In this document: one piece after another, positions 1 to 5,199 of the stretch
Position numbering within the stretch: position 1 is the stretch's first letter
Layout of the letters: every line of letters begins with the position of its first letter
Source of the DNA: Dehalococcoidia bacterium UBA1123
Lineage (GTDB): Bacteria > Chloroflexota > Dehalococcoidia > Lucifugimonadales > UBA1123
Length of the DNA stretch: 5,230 bases
Direction of reading: 5' to 3'
NCBI GenBank assembly: GCA_002313895.1
Contig: DCAW01000087.1
Location: 1 to 5,230, forward strand
Made by a program: the position numbers and the translations under genes
Notes under the pieces: generated by a model
The model's input: the letters and a program-made list of their open reading frames with translations, nothing else
What the model was told of the DNA's origin: nothing
Database searches by the model: none

Positions 1-26
1 TGTGGACAACATCAGTTGCATGATTG

Positions 27-47
27 ACGAAATCAACCGTAAGGAGC
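27..47 (+). repeat. Direct repeat copy 1
   Basis: This is the partner of 246-266, starting 219 bases upstream. The first 12 bases and the last 5 are identical and the 4 between them differ. It lies inside the short open frame at the window edge, so it may be either the tail of a gene or a copy of the sucC leader. Confidence 0.6.
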
Positions 48-230
48 GTTTTGGGGATGCAGGAAACGTGTTGTGCTGACCATCGCCGCAACACCCAAGT
101 TTAGACAGTCACGTATTTGAAGGGTCAACAAGTTAGGATTCTGCGCTCTTGGCCAGCCAGCCTTCCATTCCCACATCTATTCCCAACAAGGGCAATGCGG
201 GCAACCCTGCGAACAGTCGGCCAACCCTGT

Positions 231-236
231 TAGAAT
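231..236 (+). promoter_or_regulatory. Candidate -10 box for the sucC operon (weak)
   Basis: TAGAAT matches 5 of 6 positions of the sigma-70 -10 consensus. It would place transcription start near base 243, giving a 5' leader of about 30 nt that contains the Shine-Dalgarno. The sequence 17 nt upstream (TGCGAA at 208-213) is a poor -35. The CAACCCTG repeat at 222-229 lies against the -10, so an activator or repressor site is possible. This is inferred from motif position only. Confidence 0.3.
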
Positions 237-245
237 AATCTCCGC

Positions 246-266
246 ACGAAATCAACCACGCGGAGC
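246..266 (+). repeat. Direct repeat copy 2, in the sucC leader
   Basis: ACGAAATCAACC, four unmatched bases, then GGAGC. The same arrangement occurs at 27-47, so 17 of 21 positions are identical. In this copy GGAG (262-265) is the Shine-Dalgarno of sucC, 7 nt before its ATG. In the first copy GGAG (43-46) lies 10 nt before an ATG at 57 that opens only a 15-codon frame. The function is unknown. Confidence 0.6.
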
Positions 267-272
267 TTGATT

Positions 273-1436
273 ATGAAGATTCACGAGTATCAGGCAAAAG
301 AATTGCTTGCCAAGTATGGCGTTCCAATTCCGAAGGGCCGGGTCGCCACAACGCCCGAAGAGGCAGCCGAGATCACGACCGAACTCGGAGGCAAGGCTAT
401 CGTCAAAGCCCAGGTCCACGCCGGTGGCCGAGGCAAGGCAGGCGGCATCAAAGTCGTATCCTCTGCGGAGGAGGCGGCTCAGGCGACAAAAGACCTGATA
501 GGCACAACGCTGGTCACGTTCCAGACAGGCCCTGAGGGCGCGCCTGTCGGCAGCGTCTTGGTGGAAGAACTCGTCGATGTGGAGACCGAACTGTACGTCG
601 GCATGGCTATCGACGGCGCGACAGAGGGCGTGGTCGCCATCGCCAGCTCCGCAGGAGGCATGGAGATCGAGGAGGTCGCTGAGACTACTCCAGAAAAACT
701 ACTGCGTGTGTCAATCGACCCGGTTCTGGGACTTCAGCCCTTCCAGGGCCGCAGGATAGCCTACGGTCTGGGCGTTGACGACTCGCTGGTGCGCCCGATT
801 TCTGCGCTTATGGACAGCATCTACAAGGTGTTCGAGGAAAGCGACTGCTCGCTGGTCGAGATCAACCCGCTGGGAATAACTACCGATGGACGGGTTCTGG
901 CGATGGACGCCAAGCTGAATATCGATGACGACGCCGTGTTTCGACATCGGGACCTTCAACCCCTCCGCGACACGGATCAAGAAGACGTTCTGGAGGTCGA
1001 GGCCCGCGAGTCGAGCATCAATTACGTGAAGCTGGACGGCGACATCGGGTGTATTGTCAACGGCGCAGGGCTTGCTATGGCGACGATGGATGTCACCCAC
1101 TCCGCAGGAGCCGCGCCGGCCAACTTCCTGGACATCGGCGGCGGAGCCGACGAGGCCAAGGTCGCCAAAGCGCTGTCGATCGTCCTCTCAGACCCGGACG
1201 TCAAAACCGTTCTGGTTAACCTGTTCGGCGGCATACTGCGGTGCGACGTTGCGGCCAGAGGGTTCCTCCAGGCCGCTGAGGAGGCGCCCGACGCAATGAA
1301 GCCCATGATCGTTCGAATGCTGGGCACCAACTCCGACGAGGGCCGCGAGATTATGGCGAACTCTGGCCTGGACGTCGTCCTAGTGGACGACCTCAATCAG
1401 GCAGCGGATGCCATCCGAGCAGCCACCGGTCAGTGA
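273..1436 (+). CDS. sucC: Succinate-CoA ligase (ADP-forming) beta subunit
   Basis: This is the nucleotide-binding subunit of the TCA-cycle enzyme that converts succinyl-CoA plus NDP and phosphate to succinate, CoA and NTP; it acts in the cytoplasm with SucD. It has 387 residues, against 388 in E. coli. An ATP-grasp domain fills the N-terminal half: K45, the GGRGKAGG loop at 51-58, and VEINPL with N198 and D212 (in MDAK) at the expected metal-ligand positions. The CoA-ligase domain follows, with VNGAGLAM (262-269), FLDIGGGA (285-292) and NLFGGILRCD (316-325). The ATG at 273 is chosen because GGAG at 262-265 sits 7 nt upstream and the family starts MKIHEYQAKE; an in-frame TTG at 267 is too close to that site. 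First gene of the likely sucC-insert-sucD operon. Malate-CoA ligase subunit MtkA is a related alternative that sequence alone does not fully exclude. Confidence 0.97.
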   Translation: MKIHEYQAKELLAKYGVPIPKGRVATTPEEAAEITTELGGKAIVKAQVHAGGRGKAGGIKVVSSAEEAAQATKDLIGTTLVTFQTGPEGAPVGSVLVEELVDVETELYVGMAIDGATEGVVAIASSAGGMEIEEVAETTPEKLLRVSIDPVLGLQPFQGRRIAYGLGVDDSLVRPISALMDSIYKVFEESDCSLVEINPLGITTDGRVLAMDAKLNIDDDAVFRHRDLQPLRDTDQEDVLEVEARESSINYVKLDGDIGCIVNGAGLAMATMDVTHSAGAAPANFLDIGGGADEAKVAKALSIVLSDPDVKTVLVNLFGGILRCDVAARGFLQAAEEAPDAMKPMIVRMLGTNSDEGREIMANSGLDVVLVDDLNQAADAIRAATGQ

Positions 1437-1440
1437 CTCA

Positions 1441-1884
1441 ATGACCAGCAAGGCAGACAATCACGAAAAAATCCCCTCCAGCGCTGTCATAGCAACGCTA
1501 AAACAGCGGGGGCACAAAATTGTTGATCAGGCCGCCAACGTATGCGTATTCAGGTCTCATGACCCTGAAGGTTACTGCGTAACCCTGCCTCCGGTTGGCG
1601 AGACTTTGTCTGCCAAACAGATACGAAAAATATTGAAAGCCGAGCCTGTGGATGCCGACGAGGTCGTCTCTGAGTCCGTTGAACGATCAGGTGACGATGG
1701 GCCACTGGTGATAAACGAAGATGAGGTGATGAGAATTCTCAGAACCACTCCTCACAAAAAAGTGGCCCGGACTCCTGAACAGCTAGAGCGAATGTCCGAG
1801 ATTCTCAAGAGCATCGAAGAAGAATCAGAACAGGCTGCCGAGCGAGTAAACGTGTCTGGGAACATGGATGATTACTTCGAATAA
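1441..1884 (+). CDS. HicA-like domain protein lacking catalytic His; putative antitoxin of the adjacent PIN gene
   Basis: A 147-residue protein of unproven function. Residues 13-70 follow the HicA (YcfA, dsRBD-like mRNA interferase) pattern: SSAVIATLKQRGHKIV, then an aromatic (F37) thirteen residues after G24, DPEGYCVTLP, and LSAKQIRKILKAE like the HicA motif GTLRSILKQAG. HicA toxins need a histidine in G-S/G-H at about position 34; here that site is Val (AANVCVF), and the HicA-like VP-x-H histidine is also absent. Residues 71-147 form an acidic, probably helical tail (TPEQLERMSEILKSIEEE, ending NMDDYFE), as expected of an antitoxin toxin-binding region. It starts 4 nt after the sucC stop, so translation is probably coupled. 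No strong Shine-Dalgarno is present, and an in-frame ATG at 1408 inside sucC would add 11 residues. Sampled lines are about 50% GC, lower than sucC. The fold call is from pattern; the antitoxin role is inferred from gene order. Confidence 0.6.
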   Translation: MTSKADNHEKIPSSAVIATLKQRGHKIVDQAANVCVFRSHDPEGYCVTLPPVGETLSAKQIRKILKAEPVDADEVVSESVERSGDDGPLVINEDEVMRILRTTPHKKVARTPEQLERMSEILKSIEEESEQAAERVNVSGNMDDYFE

Positions 1885-1917
1885 TGCGATTCAGATCGAG
1901 TCAGAGTCCACCAAAAT

Positions 1918-2346
1918 ATGAATGAAGTTTTCATTGACGCAAGTTATTGGGTAGCGCTGATTTTCGCTCGAGACGTCAATAACCTTCAGTCAGTGAATCA
2001 GTGGCGGGAAATTCAATCTCGAAACTGAGGTATTTTGACCACTAACTGGACGCTTTATGAGGCGATCACAATTCTGAATGGCAGGAGAGTTCGACGACAC
2101 GACCTGGCGGTAAATCTGTTAAATATTGCACAGGATTCGGCGGTGATAGCCGACGCCTCAGATTACGAGCGGCAGGCATTAGAGATTTCTAGAGGTCACG
2201 CAGACAAGCGATGGAGCGTGGTGGACTGCGCCAATTTCGGTTGCATACGGGAGCGCCACAGAGCGATGGCGCTATCATTCGACAGAGATTTCGCCCAGGC
2301 ACAGGCAGAGTTCGGATTCGCCGTGCTGGGCGCAGGAGCGAGTTAA
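1918..2346 (+). pseudogene. PIN-domain (VapC-like) ribonuclease toxin with in-frame TGA at codon 37
   Basis: Read through a single TGA at 2026-2028, this frame gives a normal-length (about 142-residue) PIN protein of the type opening VFxDTSYWIALLNPRD. PIN proteins are metal-dependent RNases, often VapC-type toxins. All four expected acidic residues are visible: D7 (FIDASYWVAL), E48 (TTNWTLYEA), D103 (WSVVDCANF) and D122 (ALSFDRDF). The C-terminal FGFAVL strand is intact. The TGA separates D7 from the other three, so neither half alone should be active. A CGA or GGA codon changed by one base would explain it. There is no frame change on either side. A TTG at 2035 with TGAGG at 2026-2030 could allow restart, giving a 103-residue fragment. 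The gene starts 33 nt after the upstream partner without a clear Shine-Dalgarno; its stop touches the sucD ATG. PIN assignment is strong; whether it is a true pseudogene, a sequencing error or a split protein is open. Confidence 0.75.
2334..2338 (+). promoter_or_regulatory. Shine-Dalgarno of sucD, inside the end of the PIN gene
   Basis: AGGAG lies 8 nt before the sucD ATG at 2347 and within the last codons of the PIN reading frame. The PIN stop (TAA, 2344-2346) is immediately followed by ATG. This geometry lets sucD be initiated independently and also coupled to ribosomes finishing the PIN frame. It means the end of the inserted gene doubles as the leader of an essential-pathway gene. Confidence 0.85.
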
Positions 2347-3225
2347 ATGAGCATACTAGTGGGACGAGACACGAAACTTCTGGTTCAGGGCATCACTGGG
2401 CGGGAGGGCAGCTTCCACGCCATGAGGTGTCGAGAGTACGGGGCCGATCTAGTGGCCGGTGTCACTCCGGGGCGCGGCGGGCAGATGTTCGATGACGACA
2501 TTCCAGTCTACAACTCCATCAACCAGGCGGTTGACGAGACCGGAGCCAACGCATCGCTGATATTCGTGCCTCCTGCCTTTGCCGCTGACGCCATTGTCGA
2601 GTCCATCGACGGAGGCATATCAGTCATCGCTTGCATTACCGAGGGTATTCCGGTTATGGACACCATTCGCGTTGTTCGTTATCTCAAGGGCAAGGACGTG
2701 ACCTTAATTGGGCCGAACTGTCCAGGAATTATCACCCCTGGCGAGGACTTCAAGATGGGTATTATGCCCGGTCACATTCATAAGGCTGGACGGATGGGAG
2801 TCGTCTCCCGATCTGGCACGTTGACCTACGAGGCAGTAGGGCAATTGACCGACCTGGGAATCGGGCAGTCCACATGCGTCGGCATCGGCGGCGACCCGGT
2901 GAACGGCTCGACCTTCGTCGATATTCTGAAGATGTTCCAGGACGACCCGGACACGGACGGAGTTGTGATGATCGGGGAGATTGGAGGCTCTAGGGAGCAG
3001 GAGGCCGCCGAGTACATCGGCAGTCCAGAGTTCACAAAGCCCATAGCCGCGCTGATTGTTGGGCAGAGCGCGCCTCCGGGCAAGCGCATGGGCCACGCCG
3101 GAGCCATCATCACCGGCTCAGCAGCTCGAGCCGACGAGAAGATGAAGGCCCTAGCCGCCGCTGGAGTGTCCATAATCCCGGCGCCCGGCTCCATAGGAGT
3201 TGCGGTGCAGGAGCTTATGAACTGA
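2347..3225 (+). CDS. sucD: Succinate-CoA ligase (ADP-forming) alpha subunit
   Basis: This is the CoA-binding and phosphohistidine-carrying subunit, partner of SucC in substrate-level phosphorylation. It has 292 residues, within the family range. Motifs in order: GITGREGSFH (15-24) and the Rossmann CoA-binding region, FVPPAFAADA (73-82), ITEGIPV (97-103), GPNCPGI (122-128), SRSGTLTYEA (154-163), the STCVGIGGDPVNGS stretch (175-188), GEIGGS (210-215) and PPGKRMGHAGAI (243-254), with H250 as the phosphorylated histidine. The segment after it reads GSAARA where E. coli SucD has GGKGTA, a noticeable departure at conserved length. The start is fixed by AGGAG 8 nt upstream and by the family N-terminus. 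It is separated from sucC by 910 bp of toxin-antitoxin-like genes but keeps the same strand and tight spacing, so it is probably still in one transcript. Confidence 0.97.
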   Translation: MSILVGRDTKLLVQGITGREGSFHAMRCREYGADLVAGVTPGRGGQMFDDDIPVYNSINQAVDETGANASLIFVPPAFAADAIVESIDGGISVIACITEGIPVMDTIRVVRYLKGKDVTLIGPNCPGIITPGEDFKMGIMPGHIHKAGRMGVVSRSGTLTYEAVGQLTDLGIGQSTCVGIGGDPVNGSTFVDILKMFQDDPDTDGVVMIGEIGGSREQEAAEYIGSPEFTKPIAALIVGQSAPPGKRMGHAGAIITGSAARADEKMKALAAAGVSIIPAPGSIGVAVQELMN

Positions 3226-3260
3226 CGGAGCGTCCTCGGTCTCAGGCGTTGAGAACTCCG
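3226..3260. other. Weak stem-loop between convergent sucD and the zinc-ribbon gene
   Basis: CGGAG (3226-3230) can pair with CTCCG (3256-3260), and TCTCA (3240-3244) with TGAGA (3250-3254) around a 5-nt loop, separated by an asymmetric internal loop. It begins one base after the sucD stop codon. No T-run follows on either strand, so it is not a canonical intrinsic terminator. ACTCCGGC at 3255-3262 can also pair with GCCGGAGT at 3321-3328, a competing fold. It could be a weak bidirectional 3' end. Confidence 0.3.
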
Positions 3261-3266
3261 GCCTAT

Positions 3267-3554
3267 CTATCCCACCATCCTTGTTGGCCTTGGCGGTTGC
3301 GTCGCTTCTGAAAGGGTTCCGCCGGAGTGTGAGGCGCCTGTTATTATAGACAGCGCTTCGCTTTCGTCGTTAACGTCTTTCATGTAACCACATTGCAGGC
3401 ATTGGATATGCTCGTCGTAGATGTCCTTCGCAAACATAATCAGTCCCTGTTTGCATCTTGGGCATGCTTTGAACCAGATTGTCGTACCAGCTTCTCCTAA
3501 TTTGCGCTGAACATAGTATGTGAATCTGTATATAAACTCCCTGACCCGAAGCAT
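3267..3554 (-). CDS. Small zinc-ribbon protein, function unknown
   Basis: A 95-residue protein with two CxxC knuckles: C31-P-R-C34 and C52-L-Q-C55, 17 residues apart, in a context ACPRCKQGL ... IQCLQCGYMKD typical of a rubredoxin-like zinc ribbon. The N-terminal 30 residues are basic and aromatic (MLRVREFIYRFTYYVQRKLG). The C-terminal 40 residues look disordered. No membrane segment or catalytic motif is seen. Zinc ribbons of this kind bind nucleic acid or protein; no specific role can be given. The ATG at 3554 is favoured because TACAAT lies exactly 7 nt before it (leaderless pattern), no Shine-Dalgarno precedes it, and no other standard start codon lies between it and the first Cys. It is convergent with sucD, 41 nt apart. 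An overlapping minus-strand frame (3370-3735) lacks any recognisable motif and is dismissed. Confidence 0.7.
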   Translation of the reverse strand: MLRVREFIYRFTYYVQRKLGEAGTTIWFKACPRCKQGLIMFAKDIYDEHIQCLQCGYMKDVNDESEALSIITGASHSGGTLSEATQPPRPTRMVG

Positions 3555-3561
3555 ACCGCTG

Positions 3562-3567
3562 ATTGTA
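3562..3567 (-). promoter_or_regulatory. -10 box of a leaderless promoter for the zinc-ribbon gene
   Basis: On the minus strand TACAAT is followed by 7 bases and then the ATG at 3554-3552, so the predicted transcription start coincides with the start codon. No good -35 is seen at 16-18 nt. A second TACAAT on the same strand lies at 3644-3649. Confidence 0.5.
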
Positions 3568-4062
3568 TGTGGAAACTATTTGCAGAAGGTATAGGCCGTG
3601 GCGTAATTGGGCACAAAATTGAATGGGGTTAGGTAACGTCGTGATTGTATTTCCAGTAGTCACGGTGGACGGCACGCATCCAGAAAAGTCGACCTCTGGA
3701 AAGGTATCACCTTGAATAATCTCAAGGGTTAACAATTATTGTCGCGTCGCAAGGCTTCCTGAGAGATAAGGTTCAAAGCGGGGAAAACTAATGGAAATGA
3801 CCCGACATTAACGCTCTATCGTATGCCGACGAGGAATGCCAAACTGTTCAATCAACCAAAGTCAGGCAGCATTGTAGCCCACAAAGTGTATGTTATGTCT
3901 AGCGTTGCATCCGTTACAAAGGATTGGGCCCACCTTATTTAGAGGAGATTCGAGCTCAATTTACCTTCATGATCCTGGCTAACTTTAGGGGTTATTAGGG
4001 CCTGTTTCGCATGATTTGTGTAACTCGTGCCACAATGAATAGAGTGGCCAATGCTCCCAACG

Positions 4063-4119
4063 TGTATCGTGGAAGTGTAAGGCTCCAAACTCTGCAACCA
4101 GCATTAGAGTCACGATACA
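4063..4119. repeat. 9-bp inverted repeat over the dinB promoter
   Basis: TGTATCGTG (4063-4071) and CACGATACA (4111-4119) are perfect reverse complements separated by 39 bases. The right arm overlaps the dinB -10 box. If dinB is leaderless, both arms lie upstream of the transcript, so this would act as DNA (paired regulator sites), not as an RNA hairpin. It does not match the LexA consensus patterns I know. A chance occurrence of this length is not negligible. Confidence 0.4.
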
Positions 4120-4121
4120 AT
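4116..4121 (+). promoter_or_regulatory. -10 box of a leaderless dinB promoter
   Basis: TACAAT is followed by 7 bases (GGGATCC) and the ATG at 4129, giving a predicted transcription start at the A of the start codon. The upstream -35 match is weak (CTGCAA at 4092-4097). An alternative ATG at 4120 lies inside this box and so would be outside the transcript. Confidence 0.55.
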
Positions 4122-4128
4122 GGGATCC

Positions 4129-5199
4129 ATGCAGCACATTCTTCACGCAGATTTCGATGCTTTCTACGCCTCGGTGGAGCAGTTGGACGATCCCAGCCTT
4201 CGAGGCAAACCTGTGGTTGTTGGAGGCAGTCCTGACGGTCGGGGCGTCGTGGCTTCGGCCTCATACGAGGCTCGGCAGTACGGCATACGCTCCGCAATGC
4301 CCATGCGCACGGCCCTTCAGCGATGCCCTCACGCGATTCGGGTTGGCAGCAACTTCGGGCGGTATCGCGAGGTCTCTCGCAAGGTCATGGACATCTTCAA
4401 CGATATTGCGTCACTGGTCGAACCTCTGTCGTTGGATGAAGCCTTTCTGGATGTCACGGAGAAGGTGACTCCGAACCGCGAGCCTCACGATATTGCCCGA
4501 TACCTGAAGCGGCGGGTCAAGGACGAGCTAGGCCTGACCATATCTGTCGGCGTTGCGACCAGCAAATCGGTTGCCAAGATCGCCTCAGAACTGGAGAAGC
4601 CCGACGGCCTGACAGTCGTTGCTCCGGGCACGGAGCGCGAATTCCTGGCTCCTCTGACTGTGGGCAGTATTTCAGGAGTCGGCCCCAAGACTCAAGAACG
4701 GCTGAAAGCGGATGGTATCGAGACCATCGGAGAGTTGGCGCTGCAATCCGAGGAGTGGATGAGGCAGAGGTTCGGACGCAACGGGCCTCACATGCTGGAG
4801 TTGGCACAAGGGACCGACGACCGGCCTGTTGAGGTCAATCGGGACACCAAGTCCGTAAGCTCCGAGACCACGCTGGTGACAGACACCGGAGACCCCGACG
4901 CCCTGGAGGAGTTGGTCAACCGACTCAGCCACGACGTTGCCGGAGACCTGGAGCGCAAGGGCCTGTGGGCGCGCACGGTTAAGCTAAAGCTCCGGCTGTC
5001 GGACTTCACCACCTTCACCAGACAAGTCACGGTTCCGGAGCCTGTGCAGACCTCCGACCAGATCGCCGAGCCTGCCAACGCCCTGCTAACCGCCGAACTC
5101 GGCCCAGGGCGCCTGTTCAGATTGGTGGGCGTCGGAGTATCCGGCTTCGACCAACCGGATGAACCGGAGACTCGCCAACCCCGCCTGCCAGGGCTTTAG
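4129..5199 (+). CDS. dinB: DNA polymerase IV (Y-family translesion polymerase)
   Basis: An error-prone polymerase that extends primers across DNA lesions. It has 356 residues, complete. The palm carries HADFDAFYASVE with D8, and PLSLDEAFLD with D103 and E104, at the same numbers as the E. coli DinB catalytic residues; Y13 occupies the steric-gate position. RGVVASASYEAR and YGIRSAMPM (about 38-59) form the fingers. SVGVATSKSVAKIASELEKPDG is at 139-160, helix-hairpin-helix VGSISGVGPKTQERLK at 178-193, and the little finger runs from about 232 to 341 (KSVSSETTL, RTVKLKLRLSDFTTFTR). The last residues, RQPRLPGL, resemble the C-terminal clamp-binding QLVLGL of E. coli DinB. The start at 4129 is preferred over 4120 because it gives the family N-terminus and the 7-nt spacing from TACAAT. 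It is monocistronic in this view, divergent from the zinc-ribbon gene. SOS control is plausible for the family but no LexA box was recognised. Confidence 0.95.
   Translation: MQHILHADFDAFYASVEQLDDPSLRGKPVVVGGSPDGRGVVASASYEARQYGIRSAMPMRTALQRCPHAIRVGSNFGRYREVSRKVMDIFNDIASLVEPLSLDEAFLDVTEKVTPNREPHDIARYLKRRVKDELGLTISVGVATSKSVAKIASELEKPDGLTVVAPGTEREFLAPLTVGSISGVGPKTQERLKADGIETIGELALQSEEWMRQRFGRNGPHMLELAQGTDDRPVEVNRDTKSVSSETTLVTDTGDPDALEELVNRLSHDVAGDLERKGLWARTVKLKLRLSDFTTFTRQVTVPEPVQTSDQIAEPANALLTAELGPGRLFRLVGVGVSGFDQPDEPETRQPRLPGL

Larger units (their letters stand above)
1..272. other. Upstream region of sucC, no convincing gene
   Basis: No complete gene is visible. One plus-strand frame is open from base 2 to a TGA at 77-79 (25 codons). 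It could be the tail of an upstream gene and contains RFGDAG, faintly like a segment of PurD, but it is too short to assign. The stretch holds three pairs of short direct repeats: ACGAAATCAACC at 27-38 and 246-257, ATTCCCA at 167-173 and 179-185, and CAACCCTG at 202-209 and 222-229. It also contains the likely sucC promoter. No intrinsic terminator (GC stem plus T-run) is seen after base 79. Confidence 0.5.
3555..4128. other. Gap of about 575 bases with no convincing gene
   Basis: It holds the promoter-like sites of the two flanking divergent genes and little else. The longest plus-strand frame I translated by hand, 3823-3942 (39 codons, starting MPTRNAKLFNQPKSG), has no Shine-Dalgarno and no recognised similarity. 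A minus-strand frame at 3995-4297 overlaps dinB and looks like a shadow. TTAGGG occurs twice (3985-3990 and 3995-4000). No tRNA, rRNA, CRISPR repeat or transposon end is seen. Confidence 0.6.

Noticed and set aside
2..79. Remnant of PurD or another upstream gene (peptide containing RFGDAG)
   Set aside because: Only 25 codons with a six-residue resemblance; too little to name a gene.
711..1100. Minus-strand frame of 129 codons inside sucC
   Set aside because: Lies opposite a conserved enzyme and shows no domain; a shadow of sucC codon bias. The same applies to 1022-1396 and 479-661 on the minus strand.
2026..2028. TGA read as an amino acid (selenocysteine or alternative genetic code)
   Set aside because: sucC and sucD both end with TGA at the expected family length, so TGA is a stop in this genome. 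Selenocysteine is not known in PIN nucleases and the site is not near a catalytic residue.
2211..2495. Plus-strand frame bridging the PIN gene and sucD
   Set aside because: Overlaps two well-supported frames and its translation is low-complexity Arg/Gly/Ser without motifs.
2704..3194. Minus-strand frames opposite sucD
   Set aside because: Shadows of a conserved gene, with no recognisable motifs.
3370..3735. Minus-strand frame of 121 codons
   Set aside because: Overlaps the zinc-ribbon gene, which has clear CxxC motifs; this frame has none.
3823..3942. 39-codon plus-strand frame
   Set aside because: No Shine-Dalgarno, no -10 at leaderless spacing seen, no similarity recognised.
3941..3960. 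T-loop-like GATTCGAGC suggesting a tRNA
   Set aside because: The flanks form at most three base pairs on either strand and no cloverleaf or acceptor stem can be drawn.
3995..4297. Minus-strand frame of 100 codons with a hydrophobic end (TLGALATLFIVARV)
   Set aside because: Half of it overlaps the conserved start of dinB, and it is rich in Arg and Pro as expected of a shadow; the hydrophobic run is short.
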